This document shows positions 46,341 through 58,193 of a DNA stretch of 64,000 bases, one piece after another. The notes under the pieces are model-generated. The model had not been told where the DNA came from, did not search any database, and saw only the letters and a program-made list of their open reading frames with translations. Source of the stretch: Ziziphus jujuba. Lineage: Eukaryota > Streptophyta > Magnoliopsida > Rosales > Rhamnaceae. The position numbers and the translations under genes were made by a program. Location of the stretch: assembly GCF_031755915.1 (NCBI RefSeq), contig NC_083379.1, positions 82,001 to 146,000 of the forward strand. Direction: 5' to 3'. Numbering within the stretch: position 1 is the stretch's first letter; each line of letters starts with the position of its first letter.

Positions 46341-46953
46341 CGGACAAGTATCACGGCCTACGGGTAAGAAAGATGGCCAACAGACAAGCATAATAGTCAT
46401 TAGGTAGGTGAGATAACCCTTGGGCAGGTGACAGCCTTCCAGAAAGTATGATAGCAATCGAATAGATATGGTTATATGGTAGTCCTTGGTCTAGTTATAT
46501 TAATACTGTTATTATCATTATTATCATTAAAATGGTTGTTATTATCATTATTGTTAATGTGGTGGTTGTCTTACCTTTCTTTCTATATTACACATGTTAT
46601 GTTTGTAAAACGATATTTGAAATGTATGGGCACTAAGTGGGTGGTATGGGGGAACATGAACATTTAAAGATATATTTTTATCTTTTTACTTATTAGTTCA
46701 TTCCTATTGTGTATATGTGTTTATATAATTTGATATCAAAGTGTTGCAAATTGTGAAAATTATTGTAGCAAAGTAGGAGGGATAAGGTGGTACTATATAG
46801 GAGTGCATTTTCGTACAGGTAATTTTTGGGGCATGTTCTACCCTTAGGGGAGATTCTGCCGAATTTTCCATAGAAGGGTCCGATAAGGTTTCCCTTGGAT
46901 CAAGATTTATCTAGGGTTGCAAGAAGGGATCCTGGATGGGTCCTAACACCAAA

Positions 46954-47258
46954 CCTTTTGATATGATCCATAATGATATACGCGATTTAAAGTTCGCATC
47001 AATGAGGGTTGGCAGTAACTATTTTATTACTTTTGTCAAAGATAGCATAAAGTACTTCTATGTGTAGGACGAAATTATAAAGAAATTTGTTATCCATAAA
47101 ACTGAAGTTGAGAATCAACTCAACAAGAAAACTCAATCAATCAAAAGTGATCGAGGAGGTTAATATGCAACACCAATTGGTGAATTCTATGTAGAACATG
47201 GAATTAGACATGAGGTGATGCCACCTTATCACCTTATTCATTATAATCAAATGGTTTA
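46954..47258 (+). pseudogene. Copia integrase core fragment of element G
   Basis: Resumes directly after the solo LTR duplication: PFDMIHNDIRDLKFASMR, then FITFVKDSIKYFYV, KFVIHKTEVENQLNKK and SDRGG. The catalytic positions are already altered (VKDS for VDDYS), and a TAG follows YFYV. The hAT element interrupts it eight bases later. Confidence 0.8.
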
Positions 47259-47266
47259 ACTAAAAG

Positions 47267-47896
47267 TAGTCTTGGCAAAATACCGTAAGACCCATTAATA
47301 TGATACGAATCTATATGATAATTTACAGGTTTAAGTCCATGATATTGGATTGGGTCCTTATTATTGTCACCCAATAAGACATGTTAAGAAAAAGGGTGCT
47401 AATGGGTGGAACCCAACAAACCCATCAAACCCATTTATATGGGATATTTTGTAATTTTAGATGATATAATAATTTTATCCTAAAACTAATGTAGTAAAAT
47501 GTTTGCTGCCTCTTTAGCCTTTTCCCTAAATTGCAACGTTACTATACTCTCATCTCTTAATTTATAATAAACGAAATCTCCATCTCTATTTTCTTTTACT
47601 AAACAAGATTCATTGGATTTGGGAAGATATTTTAGCATCATTGGAACTTGGAAGATTACAGATCTTAAAAAAAAAAAAAAAAAAGTTGATTAAAGGTAAC
47701 AAAGTAAGATTCTCCATGTTGTTTTTTTTTTTTTTTTTCATGCCTTTGTATAAAATTTGTTTGTTACAATACTATTCATGAGCTTTGCAATAATTTATTC
47801 ATTTATGTATAAGAACAGCATGGCACACAATCAAAATTTATATTTTTATAAGTTTATAGCATTTATTGTTCCTAATCATAATATAAGTCAATATAT

Positions 47897-47928
<32 letters not shown>

Positions 47929-50886
47929 GATTTCAACAATAAAATTAACTTTTTCCACTTTCCAATGTTATATTGAAATAGAAAGAATGGTCCCCAAGGC
48001 TAAAAGCAATAATTTTCCATGCCTTGCAAATAATATAGTTAAATAGTAGAGATTAATTAATATAGGGGGTGGTGGGGAATCTCGGGCTTCGAAAAATAGA
48101 GTTCACATGCATGTTATGATGGGTGGTGTTGGGGTTAAGTTAGTGTGCATAGGAATACTTTGGAGGCTAATAGATAGGCTAAGACAGACAAAGGATTTTG
48201 AAAAATAGAAAAAAAAAAAAAAAAAAAAAAAAGAACAAGAAGAATAGACAAGCCAAAGCCAATGTCCTATATTATATAATATATACTATTTTATGTACTT
48301 ATATGTATATGTATATAAATTAAGTAGCTAAAAGCTAAACTATATATAACAAATGGGATAAGAAGGCGAAATGCCATTTCCTCATTCAAATAAGCTTCCA
48401 ATTGAATGCTTATTTTGATTACTTTTTGTTAAATATTCATTAGCTTTTATGGAAACTGATTTTTCATAGTTGCCATTTAATCATATTTTTATTTGCATAT
48501 TTTGATGATAGAAAAATGATTTTAGGAGTGGAATTGCTCTCTTTTTTTATTTTTAAAAATTTCTTAACTCATTCCTAGTTTTTGTAAAAATTGAAATTTG
48601 AAATCATTTATCATTTTTTGCATTGATTATTCAAATATTGTTTATTGTAAACTCAATACTACTATCAGGTGCTAAAACTAATTTATATTAAATTAATAAT
48701 ATATTGGGTTTTTCAATCATAAGTAGATGGATCCAATCAATATTGATGAAGACTCTATTGAGACTCCAACTAAGTAGGTGCTACCACAAACAATACGAAG
48801 AGCATTGAGGAAACTGATATGAAAAAGAAGACTAAGGGCTTATATGTAGGTAAGGGTGAAAAACGAAAATTGAGATCACCTGCTTGGAATTTAATTGAGT
48901 TATGCCACTTGGTGAGGATAAAAAGAAACATTCTAAGTGTAAGCAATATGGGATAATATGTTTATATGATAGTTCTCATGGAATGGGAAATATGTTGCAT
49001 CATGTTCCAATATGTTCTAAAAAAATGAGATGGTGATGTTAAACAAATGTTTTTATCTAATTCTCAAGAACATGTTTTGATGAAATCTTCAAATTTCGAT
49101 TATGAAACTTTTCACAATTTGGTCATAAAGGTAATTATCAAGCATGAATTGCCTTTTAACCCTGTTGAATATGAAGGCATAAGACCTATCTTTTCATATG
49201 TTTCTGCTAACCTCAAGATGCCATGTAGGAATGCAATTAAGGCATGCATGTTGAGGATGTTTAAAACTGAAAAACAAAAGCTTCATAAATTGTTAGATTC
49301 AGTTCAAGGTAGGAGAAGCTTGACATTATATTTATGGACCTTTGTACCAACTGATGGTTATTTTACTTTTGTAGCCCACTTTATTGATCAAGAATGGAAA
49401 TTGTAAAAAAATGATTTTAAATTTTTGTTATATGCCCCCACCACACAATAATGTTACACTGTCTGATAAAATTAGTTCACTGTTAACTGATTGGGAAATT
49501 GGGAAGAAAATATTTTCTATCGCATTGGACAATACTTCTGCTAATAATTGCTTTATTGAGATTTTTAAAAATCAGTTGAACTTTAAATATGTACTTTTGA
49601 TGAGCGGTCAATTCTTTCATATTTTTTGTTATGCTCACATTTTAAATGTGATAGTCCAAGATGGACTAAAGGAGATTAATGATTTAGTTTAAAAAATTAG
49701 ATAATGCATCAAATATATTAAAGGTTCTTCCAGTAGGAAGTATAAATTTTATGATTGTATTGCACAAGTAAGGATATTAGGTCCAGAAGAGTGGGATAAA
49801 ATATAAAAGATTTCTAAGTTTTTTGGGCATTTTTATGAAGTTAGTTGTTTATTTTCTGGAACAAAATATCAAATATCAAATCTAAGTTTTTGGTGCATTT
49901 TTATTTTCCCAAAAGTGTTCATAATACAATATAACATCAAATTAGCTAGGAAAGGAAGTGATAGCTTTTTGAGGAAGATGGGAACTTATATGAGCTTGAA
50001 GTTTGAAAAGATGCTTGTCAGATTGTAGCTTGATTCTTGTAATTTCTATTATCTTATATCCCTAAGACAAAATTTATTTTATTGATTGAGCTTATACAAA
50101 ATTTCATAGTAAGAATTCTTATGAGTTTTAGTATGTCTGTTGCACATTAATTTTCATGTTTCAAGTGTATATGGACAATTTATCTCATGTTCTTAATTGA
50201 AATACCATTGTGAATAAGACTCTAAGCAAATGAATAGTGAAGATCATATTATTTAGGTAAATTTTGATTTTATTTTATTTATTATATGTAAAAAAAAAAA
50301 GTTAAAAAATTTGAATTTTTATACATTCATCAAAAGTATTAATTATAGTATTTTGTATCATGTCGGATTTTGATATTTCTTACAAGGATGGTGCTTCTTC
50401 GAGTAAAAAAACTAAATTTGATAAATATTTTGATGAAGAAAGGCTAGACAGAAAGTAAGATTTAGATGTTCTTAGTTGGTGGACAGTGGAGCAATTTTCC
50501 TATCCAGTACTTTTTCGTTTAGTCTGTGATGTATTAGCCATGCCAATTTCAATAATTGCCTTTTAATCTACATTTAGTATCGGTGGTAGAGTGTTGGATC
50601 AATATCACAGTTCATTAATGCTTGAAAATGTGCAAGCTTTGCTTTGTACTCAAGATTAGCTTTTTGGAAAAGGAGGTAAAATAATCATACATTCATATTT
50701 TAATATGTCTTACTATTATGCACCATTGGATGTATTGAACCTTTTTTTATTTTTGCTATTTGTCTAGTTCAAGATGTAAAGATTCTCCTTTTCAAAAACT
50801 GACACAAGATGTGTTCAATTTGAATATTGAGGAATCTAAGTCCGAACAAAGCTAAAATAGTGTTTGCATTAATGTCTGAAAGGTAG

Positions 50887-50923
<37 letters not shown>

Positions 50924-51577
50924 TGTATACATATTTACATATATAATTATTTAATTATTTCTTTATAGATTGTTTTTTAAATTCTTTGATATTTTTTGTT
51001 TTCTTTACGAAATTATGAGCTTTATCCCTTATTGCATAAGATTCAACTTTATAAAAATTTAAACAACAATATGTTGTTCGAGATTTAATATTTTCTAAAT
51101 AGTTATGTTGGATTTTGAATGTTGATTTGGTTTGTAATTTTTGAATATTTTAAACAAATAATGCATGTTCCTTAACTATGATAAATGTTTAGTATGTGTT
51201 TTTTTATAATATTTTTAATTAACAATTATTAATGGATGTAGAATTTTAGTATGTGAATGCTTTTTTTTTCTTTTCTTTTTTAATTTTTTTGGAGATATTT
51301 AGCTTATTAAACAAATATGCTCATTTAATATTTTTTTTTCCTTTAAAAAGAAAAAAAAAGGTTTATTTATCATTTCGGTACCTAGTCAAAATTTGATGTT
51401 TATGCTTAACAGGTTAACAAGTTGGGTGATGGGTTATATGAAAATTTAATGAATGGGTTCGGATCTACATATCTTAACACAAAAACTTAACGGGCCATGT
51501 TTGGATCAAAAAACTTTTACATAAACACAATACAATACGAAACGAATATGGTTCAACATGACACGTTGTCAAGCTTA
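47267..51577 (+). mobile_element. hAT DNA transposon, degenerate
   Basis: 8-bp target duplication ACTAAAAG (47259-47266 and 51578-51585) and imperfect terminal inverted repeats: the left end TAGTCTTGGCAA against the complement of the right end TAAGCTTGACAA. It interrupts the integrase of copia G, which resumes at 51586. It contains a decayed transposase on the plus strand. 4.3 kb is a normal length for an autonomous hAT. The 8-bp duplication and transposase type (BED finger plus C-terminal dimerisation region) fit the hAT superfamily. Long AT-rich flanks contain an A21 tract at 48211-48231 and (AT)n tracts. Confidence 0.85.
48860..50665 (+). pseudogene. hAT transposase (RICESLEEPER/DAYSLEEPER type), broken
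   Basis: A BED-type zinc finger is recognisable near 48900-49020 (CKQYG ... HHVPIC). Then comes an open part at 49047-49406 (LPFNPVEYEGIRPIFSYV; SVQGRRSLTLYLWTFVPTDG; VAHFIDQEWKL), continued in another frame at 49396-49692 (ILNFCYMPPPHNNVTLSDKI; IALDNTSANN; IFCYAHILNVIVQDGLKEI). The C-terminal dimerisation region is at about 50460-50665 (LDVLSWWTVEQFSYPVLFRL; FSIGGRVLDQYHSSL). Asp in LALDN-type and LTSDLW-type sites is partly lost (YLW). Stops and frameshifts throughout; no active enzyme. Confidence 0.85.
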
Positions 51578-51585
51578 ACTAAAAG

Positions 51586-52010
51586 AAAAAATTATGCTTT
51601 GAAAGGAAAGATTAATGTAATGTTGATAAGCTATAGATTACCACATAAGACAAGGGGAGAAATCATTTTATCAGCAAATTACCCTTTAAATAAGGTACCC
51701 ATAAAAGAGAATAAAAGACACTATATGAGTTGTGGAAAGGCAGATAACATTCCTATAAATACCTATGAATGTAGAGGTGTCATGCCAAAGTGGTGGTACC
51801 TACAGCAAAGAAGGTAAAAATAGGTCATAAAATAGTTAAGTACACCTTCAGTTAATTACATTCTCATTGGCTATGCATAAAATAATAGTGCGTATCAATT
51901 TCTTGCGTATAAGTTTGAAATCTCTGATATACATAGTAATATACTAATAAAATCAAGGAATGTATCATTCTATGAACATGTATTCCACATAATTTTGGGG
52001 AGGGATTGAG
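51586..52010 (+). pseudogene. Copia integrase C-terminal fragment of element G
   Basis: ALKGKINVMLISYRLPHKTR and SANYPLNKVP continue the integrase after the hAT element; VMPKWWYLQQRR is a shifted version of the usual KVVVP..KK segment. Followed by the degenerate LIGYAHNSSAYRFL-like and ESRNVSFYEH-like segments up to about 52000. Confidence 0.75.
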
Positions 52011-52239
52011 TTTGTCAAAACAAACTTATAAGATTATGAATGAAGATAGGTAAAACCAAGAACAAAAACAAAAGGTTAAGGATAAACTTAGATGCAGCAA
52101 GTGGATAATGATAGAAAAATCTTTTGGTCCAAACTTTTTGACTTATTTGTTGGAAGGTGAATATTAATGCTTTAAAAAATTTATGAAATCTCCTGAAAAC
52201 ATTATTAAAAGTAAAATTGATTTCATCTTGCAAAATTAT

Positions 52240-52655
52240 ACCTAGGAACTAGAGGATCTTACTCTAGATCATAAGCCACTAGGATATAAATGGATTTTTA
52301 AAACAAAAAAGAAACCAGAACAAACAATTGATGGGTATAAGGCTAATCTTGTAATTAAAAGTTATAAACAATGAGAATGCCTTGATTACTTTGATAGATA
52401 TTCTTCTGTGATGAGAACAAATTCCATAGGGATCGTACTTGAAATTGCCACTTTGCATAATTTTAAGGTCCATCAAATGAATGTGAAGACTACCTTTCCT
52501 TATGGAGATTTAGTTAAAAAGATCTACATGGAGCAATCTAATGGTTTTTTGGTTTCTAACAAAAAATAAAGTTTACATGTTAGTAAAATTCTTGTATGGC
52601 CTTAAACAAGCACCTAAATAATGCCATCAAGAGTTTGATAGTGTTATGGAAACTC
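52240..52655 (+). pseudogene. Copia RT fragment of element G
   Basis: Three frames together give LGYKWIFKTKKK, YKANLVIKSYKQ, LDYFDRYSSVMRTNSI, VHQMNVKTTFPYGDLV (catalytic Asp of VDVKTAF changed to Asn), then YGLKQAPK and QEFDSVM. The sequence stops matching just after, where copia H begins. Confidence 0.75.
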
Positions 52656-54310
52656 ACCATCATCTTCTTCAAGTGAAGGTTCCAATAGCACACCTCCAAT
52701 GATACAACATATGAGTGATATGACAGAAATTTATGAGGTAAAAAAAAAAAAAAAAACAGAATGATCTACATATTTTTCTCTCTTTGTTGGTTATGAACCA
52801 TTACATTTGAAGAACCAATGTCAAGTAAGAAATGGATAGTAGTTATTTATGAAGAAATTGAAGCAAGCTTGAAAAATGACATTTGGAAGTTGGCTACACT
52901 TCCAAAAAGACAGAAAGTAATTGGAGTAAAATGGGTGTACATAACAAAGAGAAATGCTAAAGGTGAAATCAAGAGGTATAAAGCAAGGTTGACCATAAAA
53001 GGATACAACAAGAGGCATACCATCAGTTATGATGAGGTATTTGCTCTTGTTGCTCATTTAGAAACTATTTAATTGCTTTTTTTTTTTTTTTTGGCTTCAA
53101 AAGCTAAATGGAAAATTTATCAAGTGGAGGTCAAATCTGCCTTTTTAATTAGATATCTTGAAGAAAAATTTATATTGATCAACCAATGGGATTTTGATGA
53201 AATGAGAGGAAAATAAAGTGTTGAAGTTGAAACAGGCCTTGTATGGCTTAAAACAAGCATCAAAGGCATGGTATGGTAGAATTGAAAGATATTTTAAATT
53301 ATTACTTTTCTAAAATGCCCGTATGAACATGCTTTTTATGTTAAGATGAATGAAAATGGAGATATGTTAATGGTGTGTCTATATGTTGATGGTTTTATCT
53401 TCATGGGAAGTAACCTAAATATGTTTCAAAAGTTCAAACTATGACTAGAGAGTTTGAGATGACAGATATTAGACTTATATCATATTATTTTGGCATAGAA
53501 AGGAAGCAAAATGAAGAAGGTATATTCATCTCTCAAGAAGGGTATGCAAAAGAAGTACTCAATAAATTCAATATAGGAGATTACAAAATAGTAAGCACAT
53601 TTAAAGAATGTAGAGTTAAGATATCAAAACATGCTGGTAGAGAAATTCAAGTCGAAGCTTGAGGTATCTAATATGCATAAGACCTAATATTCTTTATGTA
53701 GTTGGTCTTGTGAATCATAGTATAGGTCACCTACTACTGCCAATTTTAAGTTAGCAAAGAGGATTCTTTGTTGTATCAAAGTTATACTTGATTTTGGTTT
53801 ATTTTATTGATCATCTAATAATTATCAGTCGATTGGATACTGTGATAGTGACTGAGTAGGAGATTTGAATGATAGAATAAGCACGACTGGGTTTGACTTT
53901 TTCTTGGAAAACACTGCATTCACTTGGAGTTCAAAAAAGCCACCAATTGTCACATTTTTAACTTGTGAAGTTGAATGTGTGGCAACAACTTCATGTGTTT
54001 GTTATGCAATTTGATTGAGAAATCTTATGAAACAGTTGCATAAGTCATATGATCAACCAATTGAAATCCTAGTTGACAACAAGTCTATCAATGTCTTGGT
54101 CAAAAATCTAGTTTTCCATTATCATAACAAATACATCAATACAAAGTATTATTTCATAAGAGAAAGGGTTGCTAGAAATGAGGTTAAAATGAAGCATATA
54201 CAATTAATCAAGATTAAGTTGCTGACATCTTCACTGAGCGATTAAAGTATGAAGATTTCTTCAAGTTAAGAAACTTTCTTGGGGTGACAAAATTAACTTT
54301 AAATGGCTGT
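52656..54310 (+). mobile_element. Element H: second Ty1/copia remnant (RT and RNase H)
   Basis: A different copia family from G. The linker is near 52690-52740 (SSSEGSNSTPPM). RT starts at 52818 (MSSKKWIVVIYEEIEASLKN; IGVKWVYITKRNAKGEIKRY; YDEVFALVAHLETI). After a poly-T insertion come VEVKSAFLIRYLEE, LKQALYGLKQASKAW and LMVCLYVDGFIFMG (YVDD changed to YVDG). Then TREFEMTDIRLISYYFGIE, RNase H GYCDSDWVGDLNDR-like, and HIDTKYYFIRERVARNEVKM. It ends at about 54290 with LGVTK. TGTTGAAATGTAAACTT at 54310 may be its 3' LTR start. Stops and indels throughout. Confidence 0.8.
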
Positions 54311-54911
54311 TGAAATGTAAACTTATTTTGAGTCTTCTAACTATGGACTCGCTATTGGATTAATTACGCATTGAGTTTTATTGTAATGGGTTGTATTGTT
54401 TTACAAGTCCATATTCTAGATTAGTCTAGAATTGACTAATATTTATGGGATGTAAAAAGCACTATGATATGTATATGATTTGTTTTGAACAAAATATGTA
54501 GTGAAAAAAATATAAAAAGAAAACAAAATGAGTATTTCAACAGGTTTTTTTATAAAAGTTCCAGAATTTTGTATCTTTCATTCTTTCTTCTTCCAAGACT
54601 CATACATGGGACCATTAATAGCAACACATTCATCACATCTTAGAGCCATGTCAATTACCAAGGAAGAATCACTTTCACAGAACAATCTTGAAAAGCAAGA
54701 TCGAAAACCAATTGTAACCCCTCTTTTTATCTCCAAAATCTCTATAGATAATGGAGATGAAGATAAAGGAAATTAGCTCTTACATTTAATGGTTATTGCA
54801 TGCAATTTTGCAAAATTATTTTATTATAAAGACATTAAATAAACAAAACATGAAAAAGTGAAAACTAGTATTACAAATACATATTATACTTATAGCTTCA
54901 ATGTTGGAGAT
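54311..54911. other. No gene recognised; possible copia LTR remains
   Basis: Starts TGTTGAAATGTAAAC. Could be the LTR of remnant H, but no partner LTR or TSD is visible. An 82-codon plus-strand frame at 54528-54776 matches nothing known to me. Confidence 0.35.
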
Positions 54912-56252
54912 CTAGCGAGGATATGGGCTAGTAATTGAAGCATCATTTATAGATGCTTCATTTGATCCACTTTTGGATGTATTTGATTCTGTGGCCATGG
55001 AATTATGATCTACTTCTAAAGACATGCATGGTAAAGTGTCACTATGAATACAAAATGCTGGTTCTGAAGGTCGTGCGAGAGTGACAGAGTCGCTAGTGAG
55101 CATCACCACAATTGAATTCATGGTAGGCCTTTTTGCTGGATTTTCTTGCACACACAACAATGCAATGTGGATGCATCTCATTATCTCATTTCTTGAGCTA
55201 TCTGATCTCAACATTGGATCTACAATATTCATGTCTGCAAAATAAAAATTTAACTAAATTTATATGGTTCAAATAGTTGTTTTACCATAAAATAAAAATG
55301 ACTAAGGACCTAAAAATATCATTAGTTCAAATAGCCAATGATATTACAACCTAACCATATAAACATATACATATACAAGTGAGCTCGAATTATACAAAAT
55401 TATGGTTTTACACGTAAAGTTTTAGTATTTTGCTAAACTTATATTAGCCCACTACTTAACAATGTCCAACATTAATTAGTAAAGGAAAATCATGATTCTA
55501 AAATCCTTGTTGACATGGTATGAGCATAACTTTATTATATATAGAGAAAACTTCAAGTATTGACTTTATACGTTAGGATATTAATATCAGGCAACATGTT
55601 ATAAAAGTTGTACTTCCCACAACATTATTACTTGATATAGATCTTGACCTTATAAAATTAAATTATCATAACCAAGAAAGAGACTATATATATAATGTGT
55701 GTGTGAACTTACATAGGTTAGAAGATCTTTTGAATTATCCTCCTGTTGATGGAAAGTGCTAATTTTTTGTCCAATCACTATTTCTAGAAGCACCACCCCA
55801 AAAATATATATGTCAGATTTGACTGAAAATTATCCATGCATTGCATACTTTGGAGCCATATATCCACTGCCAACCAATAATTTCAGCTTAAGAGTAGAGG
55901 TTTCATTGTGATGATTATATTAAGTCATTAACTTCTGAACAAAACACTAAATTTTATTTTGTTTCAGTCATAAGAATATGTATTTCAACAGCCAAGCTAC
56001 TATTTATTGTGTAATATACCTACTAGGTTCCAACAATTCGCTTTGTGCTTTCTTCACTCTGATCAACCATGAATAGCCTTGCCATGCCAAAATCTGCATT
56101 CATATCTTCATCTAACAAAATGTTACCAGTTTTCAAATCATGATGAATAATTTTTAGGCGAGAATCTTCATGAAGATAAACAAATCCACGAGCAATGCCT
56201 CCTATAATTTTGTAACACATCTTCCAATCCAAAATTCCTTTTTTGATGGGAT
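54912..56252 (-). pseudogene. Cysteine-rich receptor-like kinase (CRK/DUF26-RLK) kinase-domain pseudogene
   Basis: Minus strand, only the 3' half of the kinase. Exon 1 (56252-about 56030) has [16 protein letters not shown], then [18 protein letters not shown] and DFGMARLF. The HRD motif reads HHD, and about three residues before DFG are missing. The exon end lacks a GT donor and reads into TAG. Exon 2 (about 55868-55716) has GYMAPKYAMHG (APE Glu changed to Lys), a stop, then [20 protein letters not shown]. The last exon (55234-54912) has NIVDPMLRSDSSRNEI, IALLCVQENPAKRPTM and a Ser-rich tail. In relatives this is a plasma-membrane receptor kinase. The extracellular, transmembrane and N-lobe parts are absent here. 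Dead fragment. Confidence 0.9.
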
Positions 56253-57254
56253 CTACATTAGAAGCATGGTTTTGTCAAAATTAATAAATAATGTTACACA
56301 TACACACTTTAACACCCTATAATGGCATGCCACCCAAGCATGAAACAAATATAGAAATGAAATTATACCAAATTTTATTTTTTTTTCTTTCTTACAACAC
56401 ATTAATTCAATCCTTTATAGAATATACAAATATCAGTCATTCTCCTATATTAATGTTGTTATAGTTTTTCCATCAACATTTTAATGATTAGCTATTATAT
56501 TGTTTCAATGACTAATATTTAAAAATGTCTTGATAAAGAATATATGTTTAATGAAATATTAAGATTTTAAAAGGGTAAAGTGAAACTCATCTAAGCATTA
56601 AACCAAAATATATATTTAAATCTCAATTTTTAAAATAATCTAAAAGGTAATAAAATTAGATGTAAAAACCATATAATAATGATCATATCAAAACTGTATA
56701 TATATACATAATATCTTACCAAATTTTAGATACCAAATTATTTGCAATTTAGGTGAAAAAAATGACATATAACCTAAATATTAGAAAGTAGCCCTATAAG
56801 ATATTACATTATTTGGTATTCAAAATTTATATGAATTTTGTAACTTTATATTGTAAAATATAAAGTCAATATGAGCCAAAAACAATGCCACATATGTTGC
56901 AAAATAGTTAGTAACTATTGCATTAATTATCTAAACTACTACAAGCAGATTTTTTTTGTTTTTTGAAAGGTTAAGCAGATACTTTTATGGTTATTGTTTT
57001 ATAAAAATACAAAAATCTTAAAGCCTCCATGAGCCGGCAACTTTAAAAATGCAACAGTAAATGGGGGGACGGATTACAGCAAGTGGTGGAAAATTTTTGG
57101 GATTTGGTCTTTTTTTTTTTAATTTAATTTTGTGAGTATATAATTCTTTCGGAATGCAGAAAGAGCCATCCAGCTTTTCAATTGGATGATGATCAACTGG
57201 ACCTTTTTACTTGAAAGAATCGGCCCAATTAGTTACGGACATGAAACGTAACAT
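56253..57254. other. No gene recognised
   Basis: AT-rich, no convincing frame on either strand. It lies 5' of the kinase remnant, where missing N-terminal exons would be expected; none are recognisable. Confidence 0.5.
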
Positions 57255-57779
57255 ATAAGTTAGGGTTTTTCCCATAAATAGCCACCTTACAACTTCATTT
57301 TAGAAAAATAGCAAAAAATTTTTTTAAAAAAAAAACTAGCCACCTTGGGACAAAAATACCCTTGATAAAATTGAAAATTACACAAAAGCTTTCCTTTCTT
57401 CTACACAGCCGTTCGTTCGTGGGGGTGGGGTTTATACAAAACTGTTCGTGGGGTTTCTCTAAACTCTTTGCATCTCATCGCCTCTCACTCTCATTTTTTT
57501 GTATTTTCTCATATCTCAAACTAAAATCAGGTAAAAATTTTATCTTTTTTCTTATTAGATGAAAGTAAGGAAATATGTGTTTTTTTTGTTTTTTCTCTTT
57601 CTATTTTTTCTTGTAAGTTTTATTAGTTTAGGGTTTTTTAAGCTTTTTATTTGATATGGGTATGCAAGAAATTGATTTATGAGATGTTCTATGTGATTTT
57701 AAAGATACTTTAGGTGGCATATGGTTTGAAAATGGAAGAAATTTTGTGTAAAACTGAAAAATCGCGGAAAACAGTAAAA

Positions 57780-57940
57780 ACGGAGGAAATTTGGCGAAAA
57801 AGATGAATTTCCGCCAATTTCCTCCAGTTTGTCAGTTTTCGCAAATTTCCGCCAATTTTCCGCCAATTTTCTGCCAGTTTTCAGCCAGTTTTCCGCCAGT
57901 TTTCCGCCAATTTTCCGCCAGTTTTCCGCCAGTAGGAAAA
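57780..57940 (+). repeat. TTTTCCGCCAR minisatellite near the MULE left end
   Basis: About ten imperfect copies of an 11-14-base unit TTTTCCGCCAR in tandem, upstream of the transposase exon. The related motif TTTTCCGCC / GGCGGAAAA recurs upstream of the protease gene at 60000-60235. Confidence 0.85.
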
Positions 57941-58070
57941 AGCTATATTTGGCCCCAAAAAAAAAACAGAATCAACTTTTTTAATACAGTTAATATGTTT
58001 GTTTAATATTATTCAAATTTTATATATTTATTGATTTAGTTTAACGTTATTCATTTAATTTTGTAGTCAA

Positions 58071-58187
58071 ATGGAAGATGATGACATTGTAATTGCGGTT
58101 TTATACAATGGAACATTGGTACAAAATGATAGTGGTGATTGGGAATATCGAAATGGTAAAAATGATAGTGGTGATTGGGAATATTAA
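58071..58187 (+). pseudogene. MULE transposase, N-terminal exon only
   Basis: ATG at 58071 after a TTTTGTAG splice acceptor-like sequence. Reads MEDDDIVIAVLYNGTLVQ and an NDSGDWEY unit twice (a 33-base duplication), then TAA at 58185-58187. Its start resembles the N-terminal domain of MuDR-type transposases (short acidic start, then AVxYNGxW). The zinc-binding and DDE parts are absent; minus-strand protease sequence follows within ten bases. Confidence 0.55.
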
Positions 58188-58193
58188 GAGGTT

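Larger units (their letters stand above)
43112..46948 (+). repeat. 3.8-kb solo LTR, Tekay/Del-like chromovirus (probable)
   Basis: Starts TGTAACACTGTCCCGAATC and ends GATGGGTCCTAACA, with perfect 5-bp TSD CCAAA (43107-43111 and 46949-46953). It cleanly splits the pre-integrase/integrase junction of copia G. No PBS, PPT or pol lies inside, so it is one LTR rather than an element. TGTAACAC...-type starts, very long LTRs and an end of type GGG-C-TAACA are usual for Tekay/Del chromoviruses; this is family knowledge, not proof. Inside are a nested duplication (44068-44613), a pyrimidine-rich block (43685-43800), long ATT/TTA runs and (AT)n tracts. Frames inside it are not genes. Confidence 0.75.
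41640..52655 (+). mobile_element. Element G: old Ty1/copia remnant, split by a solo LTR and a hAT element
   Basis: Plus-strand copia pieces follow in correct order. Gag is at 41640-42360 (LNFKRW; KFIVDHFLDDQMVDLK; VILHEIHAEGMILSEVFQVVAI). Protease is near 42530-42640 (WLIDNSVTCHVC where a protease has DSGA). Pre-integrase follows (NHLYVPKIRKNLVCGSLLNK; LAYLLESSYLWHGKLGHVN-like in shifted frames). Integrase is at 46954-47258 (RVGSNYFITFVKD; SDRGG) and after 51586 (INVMLISYRLPHKTRG). RT is at 52240-52655 (LGYKWIFKTKKK; YGLKQAP). There are many stops and indels. A 3.8-kb solo LTR (43112) and a hAT transposon (47267) interrupt it. Dead for a long time. Confidence 0.8.

Noticed and set aside
46257..46457. 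Ile/Asn-run reading frame
   Set aside because: Caused by the ATT/TTA microsatellite.
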